Under the pieces are notes generated by a model. That model saw nothing but the letters and a program-made list of their open reading frames with translations. It was not told the DNA's origin and searched no databases. The translations under genes were made by a program, and so were the position numbers. A stretch of 64,000 nt of DNA from positions 42,126-106,125 of the forward strand of contig NZ_CADIKL010000026.1 in NCBI RefSeq assembly GCF_902859945.1, read 5' to 3'. Every line of letters starts with the position of its first letter. The stretch's first letter is position 1. Shown piece after piece: positions 7,895-16,974 of the stretch. Source of the DNA: Paraburkholderia caffeinitolerans. Lineage in GTDB: Bacteria; Pseudomonadota; Gammaproteobacteria; Burkholderiales; Burkholderiaceae.

Positions 7895-9055
7895 ATGGAT
7901 ATCACGAGACGAGCAATCGCAGCGATGCCGGATTCGCCGATCATCGATGTCTGGCGTCTGGGGATCGGCCGCAATGACGTCATTGGCTTATGGGCGGGAG
8001 AGAGCGACCTGCCGACGCCGCAACCGTTTTGCGATGCCGCGAGTCGCGCGCTGGCGGCGGGGCACACGTTCTACTCGCCCAATCGCGGCATTGCCGAGTT
8101 GCGCGATGCGATTCGCGCGTACTACGCGCGGCTGTGCGGCATCGCTATCGAAGACGAGCGCATTTCCGTCACTTGCGGCGGCATGAATGCGGTCACGCTG
8201 GTGGCGCAAGCGATCATCGAGCCGGGCGACAACGTTGTGTGCGTGACGCCGTCGTGGCCCAACATTCTGCGCGCCGTCACGATTGCTGGCGGCGAGGTGC
8301 GCAGCGTGCCGCTCGGTTACGGCGACGACGGATGGCATCTCGACGTGCAGCAACTCATCGACGCTTGCGATGCGCGCACCAAGGCCATTTACTACGCCTC
8401 GCCGGGCAACCCGACAGGCTGGACGATGGAAGCCGGCCAGCAGCGGCAATTGCTCGAATTCGCGCGTTCGCGCGGCATTGCGATTCTCGCGGACGAGGTG
8501 TATCAGCGCATCGTCTATGACCGGCCCTATGCGCCTTCGCTGCTGGAAATCGCCTCGGCGGACGATCCGGTCTTCGTGATCAACAGCTTTTCCAAGGCGT
8601 GGCTCATGACCGGCTGGCGCATGGGTTGGCTCGTGTATCCGCGCGCGATGCTCGGCACGTTCGAGAAGCTAGTCCAGTTCAACACCAGCGGTGGCCAGTC
8701 CTTCCTGCAGGCAGGGGCGGCCGCGGCCCTCAATGAAGGCGAGGCGGTTGTCGAAGCGTTCGTGGCGCGCTGCCGCGGCGGCCGGCAGATCGCGCTCGAT
8801 CGTCTGCGCGCGATCGACGGGCTGCATGTGGTTCCGGCCAACGCGTCGTTCTATCTCATGTTCAGTATCGACGGCGTTACCGACACGCTCGAATTCTGCA
8901 AACGCGCGGTGCATGAGGCCGGTGTGGGACTCGCGCCAGGCAGCGCGTTCGGCGAGGAGTCGGCGCATCAGATCCGCCTGTGCTATGCGCGCAGCGACGC
9001 CAGCCTGACCGAAGCGATGGATCGGCTCGAAACGCTATTGCACAAGCGACGCTGA
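7895..9055 (+). CDS. Class I/II PLP-dependent aminotransferase
   Basis: A 386-residue fold-type I aminotransferase. The PLP-binding Lys is in SFSKAWLMTGWRMGW. The substrate/PLP Asn is in YYASPGNPTGW, and the C-terminal carboxylate-binding Arg lies in HQIRLCYARSD. The start is ATG 7895, with GCGAGGG just upstream; longer frames lack family residues. It is 28 bp after the aldolase and presumably in one transcript. Members convert an amino acid and an oxo acid into the reciprocal pair. The closest subgroup (aspartate/tyrosine-type versus others) cannot be settled by eye. Confidence 0.85.
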   Translation: MDITRRAIAAMPDSPIIDVWRLGIGRNDVIGLWAGESDLPTPQPFCDAASRALAAGHTFYSPNRGIAELRDAIRAYYARLCGIAIEDERISVTCGGMNAVTLVAQAIIEPGDNVVCVTPSWPNILRAVTIAGGEVRSVPLGYGDDGWHLDVQQLIDACDARTKAIYYASPGNPTGWTMEAGQQRQLLEFARSRGIAILADEVYQRIVYDRPYAPSLLEIASADDPVFVINSFSKAWLMTGWRMGWLVYPRAMLGTFEKLVQFNTSGGQSFLQAGAAAALNEGEAVVEAFVARCRGGRQIALDRLRAIDGLHVVPANASFYLMFSIDGVTDTLEFCKRAVHEAGVGLAPGSAFGEESAHQIRLCYARSDASLTEAMDRLETLLHKRR

Positions 9056-9092
9056 GCGGACGGTTTCAGCCTGGATTTCGTAGTACCCACTC

Positions 9093-9117
9093 CGGAGATT
9101 ATCGGAGATAACGGAGA
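9093..9117 (+). repeat. Three phased CGGAGA repeats before the porin gene
   Basis: CGGAGA occurs at 9093, 9103 and 9112, giving 9-10 bp phasing. It lies about 40-60 bp upstream of the porin start, outside the ribosome site (AGAGGAGA at about 9135). It could be an activator site or a small slipped duplication. Confidence 0.35.
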
Positions 9118-9153
9118 GCAATTCTCTACCCCAAGAGGAGACAAAGCAAAATC

Positions 9154-10224
9154 ATGCAACGCAAATTTCACGCCGCGATAGCCATGCTGGGAATCGGCCT
9201 GACGGGCAGCGCTTTTGCGCAAAGCTCGGTCACCCTGTACGGCATTGTCGATCAGAGCATTCGCTTCACCAATAATTCGAACGCGGCCAATGACAACCAA
9301 GTACAACTGACTAACGGCGCGATCACGAATAGCCGCTGGGGCTTGAAAGGGGACGAGGACCTGGGCGGAGGCATGAAGGCGGTGTTCCGGCTCGAAAGCG
9401 GTTTCGATCCGCAGACCGGCCAGCTCAACCAGGGCGGGCGTCTGTTTGGCCGCTACGCTTACGTAGGTCTGGAGAGCCACTACGGCACCCTCACGTTCGG
9501 CCGCCAGGGGACCGAGGCCTTCAACTTCTTCGGCGACTTCGATCCGCTGACCGTCGGCAACTATACGGCGAACTCATGGCCGTTCTTCATGACGGTAGGC
9601 CGCATCGACAGCGCCGCAACCTACACCGGACAGTTCGGCGGGCTCCATCTCGGCGCAACTTATGGGTTTGGCCAGCAGCCCGGCAGCCTGAGCAAGAACT
9701 CGTCGTGGAGCGTGCGCGCTTCGTATGACCTCGGACCGGCGAGCTTTGGCGGCACGTATCAGGAAACGCGCGATCTCAGCAACAACATCCAGCGCATGTG
9801 GGGTCTGGGCGTGAAGTATGCGGCCGGTCCGGCGACGCTGTTCGCCGGGTACTTGGGCGGGCAGGACGGCACGGGTACGGTCGACGAGGCGCTCAACGAC
9901 CCGAGCCGCACGGTGATCACCGGCTCGTCGTCGGCCAATCAGCGTCGCGACATGACGCTTTATACGGGCGCGACTTATCAGGCCACCCCGGCGCTCGCGC
10001 TCACGGGTGCGTTCTACTACGACGACATGCACAACCTCAACGGTTACGCGGCCAACAACGGCGAACGTTATGCCGGCGTGCTGCTGGCCGAGTATTCGCT
10101 GTCGAAGGCCACGCAGGTCTACGGCACTGTCGACTACAACCACGTTTCGGGCGGCGCGTATACGGAGCTGCCGGGCAAGAACAACCAGACCGGCGTCGCG
10201 GTGGGCATCCGCCATATGTTCTGA
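9154..10224 (+). CDS. OmpC-type outer-membrane porin
   Basis: A 356-residue general porin. It has a signal peptide (IAMLGIGLTGSAFA) and a mature end starting QSSVTLYGIVDQ, the signature of Burkholderiales trimeric porins. Alternating beta strands follow (GRLFGRYAYVGLES, LTFGRQGTEAFNFFGDFD), and the protein ends in the aromatic terminal strand GVAVGIRHMF needed for outer-membrane assembly. GAGGAGA precedes ATG 9154. Its place between two PLP enzymes and upstream of a permease suggests a dedicated entry route for the substrate of this operon. Confidence 0.9.
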   Translation: MQRKFHAAIAMLGIGLTGSAFAQSSVTLYGIVDQSIRFTNNSNAANDNQVQLTNGAITNSRWGLKGDEDLGGGMKAVFRLESGFDPQTGQLNQGGRLFGRYAYVGLESHYGTLTFGRQGTEAFNFFGDFDPLTVGNYTANSWPFFMTVGRIDSAATYTGQFGGLHLGATYGFGQQPGSLSKNSSWSVRASYDLGPASFGGTYQETRDLSNNIQRMWGLGVKYAAGPATLFAGYLGGQDGTGTVDEALNDPSRTVITGSSSANQRRDMTLYTGATYQATPALALTGAFYYDDMHNLNGYAANNGERYAGVLLAEYSLSKATQVYGTVDYNHVSGGAYTELPGKNNQTGVAVGIRHMF

Positions 10225-10270
10225 CGCGCAGCGCGTCACGCCGCTGGTCACACTGAAAGGAACCCAATCC

Positions 10271-11410
10271 ATGAATCATCCCGCCGATACCGATCGCTCT
10301 GGGTGGCTGCTTTATCACTCGGTCGGCATGTTTCCCGGGCAGGAAGACGCGGTACGCGCCGCGCTCGACACGTTCGCATCGAGCTGGTGCCGCCCGGACC
10401 TGCAACGCTGGGACTACGGTCTCGCCGCCCGTCGGCAGGTGCTCGATCAATGGGCCACGCTGGTCAATGCGCCGGCTCACGCCGTTTTTGCATCGGAGAA
10501 CGTCACCGATGCGTTTGCGCGCTTCGTCGGCGCGCTCGGTCGCAAGCGTCTGGCCGGACGCCGCGTGTTGATCGCCGCGGATTGTTTCCCGAGCCTGCAC
10601 TACATGCTGCGCGGGCTCGAACCCGTGCTGGGCTTCACGCTCGATACGGTGCCACTCGCACCGGGCGCGGCCTACATGACCGACGACGAATTCATCGCCC
10701 ATTGGCAGGATGACGTGGCGCTGGCCGTCATCACCTGGGTCACGTCGACTGCGTCGAAGCGTGCGGACGTCAACCGCCTTGCTGCGCACGGTCGCGCGCA
10801 AGGGAGCCTGATTGCGGTCGACATCACGCAGGGCGCCGGCATTCTCGATTTCGACGTCATGCAACCGGCCGTCGATTTTGTCGCGACGACCACGCTCAAA
10901 TGGCTGTGCGGCGCACCGGGCACCGGGCTCGCGTACCTCGATCCGAAGCTGATCGACAGCGATATGGCGCCGCTCGTGCAAGGCTGGTTCAGCCAGCCCG
11001 ACCCCTTCAACTGGGATCTCTCACGCTTTTCGCTGGCGCCCGATGCGCGGCGTTTCGACGGCGGCACGCCCTCGTTCCTGCCGTTCGTCGCGTCGGGCCC
11101 CGGCCTCGCGTGGCGGCTCTCGCCCGACGCGATCGGCATGCGTGAGCACAACCTCGCGCTGTCGCACCGGTTGATCGCGCTGGCCGACGCCAAGGGTTAC
11201 GCCGTGCGATCGCCGCGCGACGATGCGCAGCGCGGCGGCAGTGTGATGGCGGATCTGCCGGCACACGTCGACCCGCACGAACTGGAGGCCATGCTGGCGA
11301 AGCACGGCGTTCTTGTGGATACACGGGGCAGCACCGTGCGCATGTCACCGGGCACGCTGACGACGCATGCCGTGCTCGACACATTGTCGGCGCTGCTCCC
11401 GCAAGCCTGA
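10271..11410 (+). CDS. Class V aminotransferase / kynureninase-like PLP enzyme
   Basis: A 379-residue fold-type I PLP protein. The Schiff-base Lys sits in VATTTLKWLCGAPGTGLAYL, which resembles kynureninase and class V aminotransferases. A PLP-phosphate Asp is in LIAVDITQGAGILDFD, and the C-terminal domain has GSTVRMSPGTLTTH. ATG 10271 is preceded by GAAAGGAA at good distance. The gene lies 46 bp after the porin gene and 37 bp before the permease gene. A true kynureninase would be expected near tryptophan-catabolic genes, and none are present, so a desulfurase- or aminotransferase-like lyase on another amino acid is equally possible. Confidence 0.8.
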   Translation: MNHPADTDRSGWLLYHSVGMFPGQEDAVRAALDTFASSWCRPDLQRWDYGLAARRQVLDQWATLVNAPAHAVFASENVTDAFARFVGALGRKRLAGRRVLIAADCFPSLHYMLRGLEPVLGFTLDTVPLAPGAAYMTDDEFIAHWQDDVALAVITWVTSTASKRADVNRLAAHGRAQGSLIAVDITQGAGILDFDVMQPAVDFVATTTLKWLCGAPGTGLAYLDPKLIDSDMAPLVQGWFSQPDPFNWDLSRFSLAPDARRFDGGTPSFLPFVASGPGLAWRLSPDAIGMREHNLALSHRLIALADAKGYAVRSPRDDAQRGGSVMADLPAHVDPHELEAMLAKHGVLVDTRGSTVRMSPGTLTTHAVLDTLSALLPQA

Positions 11411-11447
11411 TCTGCTTGCGAAATACATTCGACAAGGAAATAACGAC

Positions 11448-12851
11448 ATGGAAGAGACAAACATTACCGCGCGAGAGAAGGGCTTGCACAAAGCCCTGAC
11501 GCAGCGGCAAATCTCGATGATCGGCATCGGCGGGGCCATTGGTACGGGCCTTTTCATGGGCAGCGGCATCGCAATCGGTTACGCGGGCCCAGGCGTGCTG
11601 ATCAGCTACGCAATCGCTGCGCTGATCGCCGTGATCATGGTGTTCAGCCTCGCGGAGATGGCCGTTGCGCATCCGACCGCGGGCTCGTTCGGCACTTACG
11701 CGGAGATGTATTTGAGCCGCTGGGCCGGTTTTGTCGTGCGTTACACGTACTGGGTCATCGAAGTGGTCGCCGTGGGCGGCGAGGCCATCGCAGTGGGTCT
11801 TTATATGGGCTTCTGGTTTCCGGGCATTCCCGTGTGGCTGTGGTCCATCGCGTTCGGTATCGCGCTGATCTACGTGAACTGCCGGTCGGTGAGCAACTTC
11901 GGTTCGTTCGAATACTGGTTTGCGCTGATCAAGGTGGTGGCGATCCTCGGCTTCATCGTTGTGGGCCTCGCGCATGTGTTCGGCATTGGCACGGGGTCGC
12001 CCGGCGTTGGCCTGCACAATCTGACCGGTTTGCCGGGTGGATTCATGCCCCATGGTTTCGGCGGCGTATGGATGGGCGTGCTCATGGCGATCTTCTCGTT
12101 CTATGGCGTGGAAATCGTGGCCGTGACCTCGGGCGAGGCAAAAGATCCGACGCGCGCGATTCCCCATGCGTTGCGCTCGATGGTCCTGCGCCTCACGCTC
12201 TTCTACATTCTCGCGCTCGGCATCATGGTGGCTTACCTCCCGTGGACGGAAGCCGGTGCGAAGGTGGTGCAGCAAAGCCCGTTCGTGAAGCTCTTCGCGC
12301 ACGCAGGCATTGCTCACGCGGCGGGGCTGATGAACTTCGTGGTGATCACGGCGGCGCTCTCGAGCATGAACACCAACATCTACCTGTCTTCGCGCACGTT
12401 GTTCTCGCTCGCTCGCGGCGGCTATGCACCGCGCTGGATCGGCGCGCTGACTGCGAACGGTACGCCGCTCGTCGCCACGCTGATTTCGGGCGCCGGCGTG
12501 TTGGCCGCCGCTGCGGTGTCGTTCTTCAGCCCGCTCGCGTACAACTATCTGTTCGGGATTGCCTTGTTCGGCGGCATCTTCGTGTGGATCGTGATTCTGG
12601 CCACGCACCTGCGCTTTCGCCGTGCATGGAAAGGCCGCAAGCTGCCGGTGCGCATGCCGCTGTTCCCGATCGCGCAGATCACCGGTATTGCATTGTTGAG
12701 CGCGATCCTGATCACGATGGGGCTGGATACCGAGTTCTGGAATATCTCGTGGATCGTCGGCGTGCCGTGGCTGATCGGCGTTTCCATCGTGTACTTCATC
12801 TACCGTAAGCGGCTCGCGCAATCGGTGGTCGCTAACGGCGCCAGCGCCTGA
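11448..12851 (+). CDS. APC-family amino acid permease
   Basis: A 467-residue inner-membrane transporter of the amino acid-polyamine-cation superfamily (AAT group, like GABA, proline or aromatic permeases). The first helix signature is ISMIGIGGAIGTGLFMGSG. About twelve hydrophobic helices follow, including SYAIAALIAVIMVFSLAEMA and MGVLMAIFSFYGVEIVAVTS. It ends in a short basic tail. ATG 11448 has AAGGAAA upstream. Position 37 bp after one PLP enzyme and 15 bp before threonine aldolase makes it the likely importer of the amino acid that this operon degrades. Confidence 0.88.
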   Translation: MEETNITAREKGLHKALTQRQISMIGIGGAIGTGLFMGSGIAIGYAGPGVLISYAIAALIAVIMVFSLAEMAVAHPTAGSFGTYAEMYLSRWAGFVVRYTYWVIEVVAVGGEAIAVGLYMGFWFPGIPVWLWSIAFGIALIYVNCRSVSNFGSFEYWFALIKVVAILGFIVVGLAHVFGIGTGSPGVGLHNLTGLPGGFMPHGFGGVWMGVLMAIFSFYGVEIVAVTSGEAKDPTRAIPHALRSMVLRLTLFYILALGIMVAYLPWTEAGAKVVQQSPFVKLFAHAGIAHAAGLMNFVVITAALSSMNTNIYLSSRTLFSLARGGYAPRWIGALTANGTPLVATLISGAGVLAAAAVSFFSPLAYNYLFGIALFGGIFVWIVILATHLRFRRAWKGRKLPVRMPLFPIAQITGIALLSAILITMGLDTEFWNISWIVGVPWLIGVSIVYFIYRKRLAQSVVANGASA

Positions 12852-12866
12852 TCCGGGGGACGACAC

Positions 12867-13871
12867 ATGATCGATCTGCGCAGTGATACCGTGACCCGTC
12901 CGCGTAAGGGCATGCTGGCCGCCATGGCAGCAGCACAAGTGGGCGACGATGTTTGGGGCGACGACCCTACGGTGCTTCGCCTGCAAGCGACTGTTGCCGA
13001 GCGCACGGGCAAGGAGGCGGGGCTGTTCCTTCCGACCGGCACGCAGAGCAATCTGGCCGCGTTGATGGCGCATTGCGGACGCGGCGACGAATATATCGTT
13101 GGCCAGGCCGCGCACGCGTACCGGGACGAGGGTGGCGGCGCGGCCGTGCTGGGGAGCATCCAGCCGCAGCCCATCGAAAACGCAGCCGATGGCTCGCTGC
13201 CGCTCGACAAGATCGCGGCCGCCATCAAGCCGGTCGACATCCACTACGCGCGCACGCGCCTGCTCGCGCTGGAAAACACCACAGGAGGAAAGGTGCTGCC
13301 CGCGGGTTATGTCGCCGAGGCCACGCAGCTTGCGCGTGAGCGCGGGCTAGCAACGCATCTCGACGGCGCGCGTGTCTGCAATGCGGCGGTCGCTTCGAAA
13401 TTGTCGCTAGCGGCGCTGTGCGCCCCGTTCGATTCGGTATCGATGTGCTTTTCGAAGGGGCTCGGTGCACCTGTGGGTTCGGTGCTGGTCGGCAGCAAGG
13501 CCGTGATCGAGGCGGCGCGCCGCTGGCGCAAGATGTTGGGGGGCGGCATGCGGCAGTCGGGCGTGCTCGCGGCAGCGTGTCTTTACGCGCTCGAACACAA
13601 CTTCGAACGCCTAGCCGAAGACCACGACAATGCGGCCTGCCTTGCCGAAGGGCTCGCGCAGATCGATCAGGTGAAGGTCCTGTCGCACGCCACCAATATG
13701 GTGTTTGCACAATTTCCGCAGCAGCATTGCGCACCGCTCGAAGCGTGGCTCCGGGAACGCGGGATACTCACGCAGGTGTTATACGGGTCCCGTTTCGTCA
13801 CGCATCTGGACGTTTCACGCGCGGACATTGGCGTGTTCGTTAATGCGGTCAAGCAATATTTCGCGCGCTGA
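12867..13871 (+). CDS. ltaE: Low-specificity L-threonine aldolase
   Basis: A 334-residue PLP enzyme that cleaves L-threonine, allo-threonine and other beta-hydroxy amino acids to glycine and an aldehyde. The N-terminus MIDLRSDTVTRP is diagnostic. The PLP Lys in SMCFSKGLGAPVG falls at residue 197, the same number as in E. coli LtaE, and HLDGAR (about 164-169) carries the PLP Asp. Length is normal. It starts 15 bp after the permease stop and is followed by the bicupin gene 23 bp later. The operon context implies a beta-hydroxy amino acid as substrate or intermediate. Confidence 0.92.
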   Translation: MIDLRSDTVTRPRKGMLAAMAAAQVGDDVWGDDPTVLRLQATVAERTGKEAGLFLPTGTQSNLAALMAHCGRGDEYIVGQAAHAYRDEGGGAAVLGSIQPQPIENAADGSLPLDKIAAAIKPVDIHYARTRLLALENTTGGKVLPAGYVAEATQLARERGLATHLDGARVCNAAVASKLSLAALCAPFDSVSMCFSKGLGAPVGSVLVGSKAVIEAARRWRKMLGGGMRQSGVLAAACLYALEHNFERLAEDHDNAACLAEGLAQIDQVKVLSHATNMVFAQFPQQHCAPLEAWLRERGILTQVLYGSRFVTHLDVSRADIGVFVNAVKQYFAR

Positions 13872-13894
13872 TTTCAATTCCCCGGAGCATTGTC

Positions 13895-15019
13895 ATGAAC
13901 AAAACTGACGATCTTTCTTCGCCACAGCAGCCCATTTCCGGCATTCGTACTTGCCAGGTACTGATGGCATGCGAAGAATTGAACCCAACGCTTGAATTCC
14001 TCAAAAGCACGCTTGGGCTGCGGATCGACGCGATCTTTCCGGCCGATAACCCTTCAACCGCGATGCTCTCCGGACATGGCCTGTCGATTCGGCTTGGCGT
14101 AGGCCTTGCCAACGGTGTCAAAGAGTTGCGAGTGCTTTGCGACGATCCTGACCAACTGGCGTCCGGCACGCGAGAACTGCTTGCGCCGAACGGGGTGCGC
14201 ATTCGCCTGGAAGCGAGCGATCCGCCAATGCGCCAGCCTGAGACGGTTCAGGCATTCGCGCTGTCGAATCTGGATGAAGAGGCGCATTGGAATGTCGGGC
14301 GGGCCGGGCTTCGCTATCGCGATTTGCTGCCGGCAAGGCACGGTGGCGCATTTATCGCATCGCACATTCGCATTCTCGACGGGGGACCGGTTCCCGACTA
14401 CACGCACTTTCACAAGGTTCGGTTCCAGACGATTTTTTGCAGGAAGGGCTGGGTGCGCGTGGTCTATGAGGGGCAGGGCGAACCATTTGAAATGCACGCC
14501 GGGGACTGCGTGCTACAGCCGCCGACTATTCGGCATCGCGTGCTTGCAAGCTCGGCCGGGGCGGAAGTCGTCGAACTCAGCAGTCCGGCTGAGCACATCA
14601 CCGTCGTCGACCATGAAATGGTGCTGCCGACCCCGGCGACTCATCCTGTGCGGGACTTCAATGGCCAGCGCTTCGTGCGTCACGTGGCGGCGTCGGCCAA
14701 GTGGGCGCCGTGGCGCATTGCCGGATTCGAGGCGGCGGATACGGGGATTGGTGCGGCTACCGAAGGCGTTGCTGGGGTTCGCGTCGTACGGCCTGCCGGA
14801 GAGGCGAGTCACCGCGCGCAGACGCATAACACGGAATTGTGCTTTTTCTATGTGCTTTCAGGTGGGCTCGATATCGTCGTGGAAGGCGACCGTTATACGC
14901 TCGCATCCGATGCAAGCGTAACCATCCCCGGTAATGCGCGGTATGCATTCGAGCACTATTCGGATGATCTCCAACTGCTCGAAATTACGTTGCCGGACCA
15001 ATTTTTGATCGGCAATTGA
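13895..15019 (+). CDS. VOC-like domain fused to two cupin domains
   Basis: A 374-residue protein with three apparent modules. Residues about 15-110 look like a glyoxalase/VOC half (RTCQVLMACEELNPTLEFLK, then LGLRIDAIFPADNP). A first cupin spans about 150-235, with metal-ligand candidates H171, H173 and H214. A second cupin spans about 270-370, with H306, H311 and H354. Cupins often serve as dioxygenases, isomerases or sugar/oxo-acid enzymes. It is 23 bp after ltaE and convergent with the LysR gene (7 bp between stops). I do not know a named family with this order. Confidence 0.7.
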   Translation: MNKTDDLSSPQQPISGIRTCQVLMACEELNPTLEFLKSTLGLRIDAIFPADNPSTAMLSGHGLSIRLGVGLANGVKELRVLCDDPDQLASGTRELLAPNGVRIRLEASDPPMRQPETVQAFALSNLDEEAHWNVGRAGLRYRDLLPARHGGAFIASHIRILDGGPVPDYTHFHKVRFQTIFCRKGWVRVVYEGQGEPFEMHAGDCVLQPPTIRHRVLASSAGAEVVELSSPAEHITVVDHEMVLPTPATHPVRDFNGQRFVRHVAASAKWAPWRIAGFEAADTGIGAATEGVAGVRVVRPAGEASHRAQTHNTELCFFYVLSGGLDIVVEGDRYTLASDASVTIPGNARYAFEHYSDDLQLLEITLPDQFLIGN

Positions 15020-15026
15020 TGCTGTT

Positions 15027-15920
15027 TTAAGGCGCCACGCCTCGGGCTTCGTCAAGAACCCATGTCGCAAACGCCTGCAGTGGCCTCGCACTCGCTTCAA
15101 TTGATTCAGGAAGGACGAGGCAGAAGTTTTTGGCAACTCCCTTACCGTCGGGCCAGGGCGCGACTAAACGGCCTTGTTCGAGCTCTGTTCCGACGTAAAG
15201 ACGCGGCACCAGCGCAACCCCCAAGCCCGCTAGCGCAGCCTCTATCAGCATGGAATGGAGGTCGTAGCGGGCGCCAACCGCTGAATTTGTTAGCGCGATG
15301 CCGGACTCCTGAGCATAAAGCTGCCAGGCGTCCGGATTTTGTCGCCTGTGCAGGCGTGGCAGATCATCCAGCGACACATCGGCACCGGCGTCTCCGAGCA
15401 GCGCCGGACTGCAGACGGGCACCAGCACTTCCTCCAGCAGGCGATGTCGATGCATGCCGGCCCACGCCGGGTGCTCAAAATGAATGGCCGCGTCGAAACC
15501 GCTGCCCGCAAGAATGAACGGCTCCATGCGCTCGGCGATATGCACGGTGATGTTCGGATGCTTGTTCTGAAATCGCTTTAGCCGGGGGATCAGCCAACGG
15601 GTGGCGAAGGTCGGAATGGCGGCGATATCGATGCTTGCGCCTTCAACGGGTTGCCCCATCAGATATAGGCTGTCGCGTTCCAGCCGTTCGAGAATTTCGC
15701 GAACCTGCACGGCGTATCGCGTGCCGTTGGGTGCGAGCCGAACCCGATTTCCCACCCGCTCGAATAGCGCAACACCCAAAAACGCCTCCAGCCGGCCAAT
15801 CTGTCGACTGACCGCGCCTTCGGTCAACGCCAACTCCTCGGCGGCACGGGCGAAGCTTGCGTGCCGAGCCGCCGCCTCGAACGCCAGCAGTGCGGAATTG
15901 CTTGGAATCTTGCGTCGCAT
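15027..15920 (-). CDS. LysR-family regulator (GcvA-like)
   Basis: A 297-residue regulator. The N-terminal HTH (about 8-65) reads NSALLAFEAAARHASFARAA, then EGAVSRQIGRLEAFLGVALF, the GcvA/AmpR subgroup pattern. The substrate-binding domain follows with IDIAAIPTFATRWLIPRL. The gene is divergent from the DUF4286-like/tautomerase/MBL operon starting at 16083, across a 162-bp gap with an inverted repeat at 15966-15981. It probably activates that operon. It ends 7 bp from the stop of the bicupin gene, which lies on the opposite strand. Confidence 0.87.
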   Translation of the reverse strand: MRRKIPSNSALLAFEAAARHASFARAAEELALTEGAVSRQIGRLEAFLGVALFERVGNRVRLAPNGTRYAVQVREILERLERDSLYLMGQPVEGASIDIAAIPTFATRWLIPRLKRFQNKHPNITVHIAERMEPFILAGSGFDAAIHFEHPAWAGMHRHRLLEEVLVPVCSPALLGDAGADVSLDDLPRLHRRQNPDAWQLYAQESGIALTNSAVGARYDLHSMLIEAALAGLGVALVPRLYVGTELEQGRLVAPWPDGKGVAKNFCLVLPESIEASARPLQAFATWVLDEARGVAP

Positions 15921-15965
15921 TTGAATCTCGCCGTTTAGATGTGCTCGACGCCAGATTGAGTAAAT

Positions 15966-15981
15966 GTCACTGAAGCGTGAC
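15966..15981. promoter_or_regulatory. LysR-type operator between divergent genes
   Basis: GTCAC and GTGAC form an inverted repeat with a 6-bp spacer (TGAAGC). It lies 45 bp upstream of the lysR start and about 100 bp upstream of the 16083 gene. The dyad fits the interrupted-palindrome type of LysR sites. Confidence 0.5.
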
Positions 15982-16082
15982 TTTATTTCGTTATGTGCGC
16001 CGTGAACGCGAGATTAGCATTACATTACCGCAATGAATATCCCTTCGCAGGCGGATGCCCATCCGTCGCGAGGCACAAACCG

Positions 16083-16625
16083 ATGATCTACACCGTGGAA
16101 TGCAGCTTCGCCGATCCCAACAGCGAAGCCGAATGGAATGACTTCTACAGCCTTGAAAAGCTGCCCGCCCTTATCTCGGTCACCGGCTTTCACACGTCGC
16201 AGCGCTTCAGGGCGATCAGTGACGGATGCCCCGTCTACCTCGCCATTCACACGATTGACGGTCTCGATGTCCTGACTGGAGACGAATATCGCCAGAAAGG
16301 CGGCGGCAATTTCGCAAGATGGCAGCAGCACATCACCGACTGGCACCGGAATCTCTACAGCGATATCGGTCTGGCGCCCGCGGTCAGTGCCGACGAACTT
16401 CTCGTGCTTTGTACAAGCGGCCCCGATCCGCTGATCCAGATGGGCCTCGAACCGTTGGTCATGCAAGCGGTTGCGCTGGAGAAGTTTCCGGCACATCGCT
16501 GGCTCGCAAAACTGCCTCGGAGAAACGCTCAGCGCGTCGCGAACCTTGAAGGCCTTTATTTTTACGCGCCGATAACGGAACAACTGGCAAGCGCGCGCGG
16601 CGTTTCAACTGAGCAGGAAAAATAG
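16083..16625 (+). CDS. DUF4286-like hypothetical protein
   Basis: A 180-residue protein of unknown activity. It begins MIYTVECSFADPNSEAEWND, then LEKLPALISVTGFHTSQRF, a pattern like DUF4286 and dimeric alpha/beta-barrel proteins. GGGNFARWQQHITDWHRNLY follows. ATG 16083 is chosen because GAGG lies about 11 nt upstream and the preceding 30 codons look non-coding. The gene is 7 bp upstream of the tautomerase gene, so they are co-transcribed. A role on the same small-molecule pathway is inferred. Confidence 0.65.
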   Translation: MIYTVECSFADPNSEAEWNDFYSLEKLPALISVTGFHTSQRFRAISDGCPVYLAIHTIDGLDVLTGDEYRQKGGGNFARWQQHITDWHRNLYSDIGLAPAVSADELLVLCTSGPDPLIQMGLEPLVMQAVALEKFPAHRWLAKLPRRNAQRVANLEGLYFYAPITEQLASARGVSTEQEK

Positions 16626-16632
16626 GTCTGCG

Positions 16633-16959
16633 ATGCCAAACGTGACTTTCTATATTCATGCGGGGCACATGCCGCCTGATGAGCGCCTTGCCGAGCTTTC
16701 CGGCGATTGCGTCGAGCTTTGTACGAGTGTGCTTGAAGCGGAACTCAAAAACGTGCACGTCATCTATGTGGATGTTCGGCACGGGCATGGGCATCCCGTT
16801 TTCGTGGAAGTCCTATATCGTCTCGCGGCGTCTCGTACGTCCGCGGTAATCGACCAGTTCATGGAAGCGCTGGAGAACGCAATCGTTCGCCGCACGGGGC
16901 TCATGGCGCGGATTCGTTGTTTTGGCTACGCCGCGCCGAACATTCACGCCCGCAATTAA
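16633..16959 (+). CDS. Tautomerase-superfamily protein
   Basis: A 108-residue protein starting MPNVTFYIHAGHMP, so Pro2 could be the N-terminal catalytic base after Met removal, as in the tautomerase superfamily. NVHVIYVDVRHGHGHPVFVE corresponds to the second beta-alpha-beta unit, and the length fits the medium-size members rather than 62-residue 4-oxalocrotonate tautomerase. It is 7 bp after the DUF4286-like gene and 15 bp before the MBL hydrolase gene. The reaction is probably an enol/keto isomerisation on a dicarbonyl or aromatic-derived acid; the substrate is unknown. Confidence 0.7.
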   Translation: MPNVTFYIHAGHMPPDERLAELSGDCVELCTSVLEAELKNVHVIYVDVRHGHGHPVFVEVLYRLAASRTSAVIDQFMEALENAIVRRTGLMARIRCFGYAAPNIHARN

Positions 16960-16974
16960 CAGGTCTGAAGAACC

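Noticed and set aside
11007..13244. Minus-strand open frame of 745 codons
   Set aside because: It lies antisense to a class V PLP enzyme, a permease and threonine aldolase with clear motifs. It is Arg/His-rich without domains, a GC third-position artefact.
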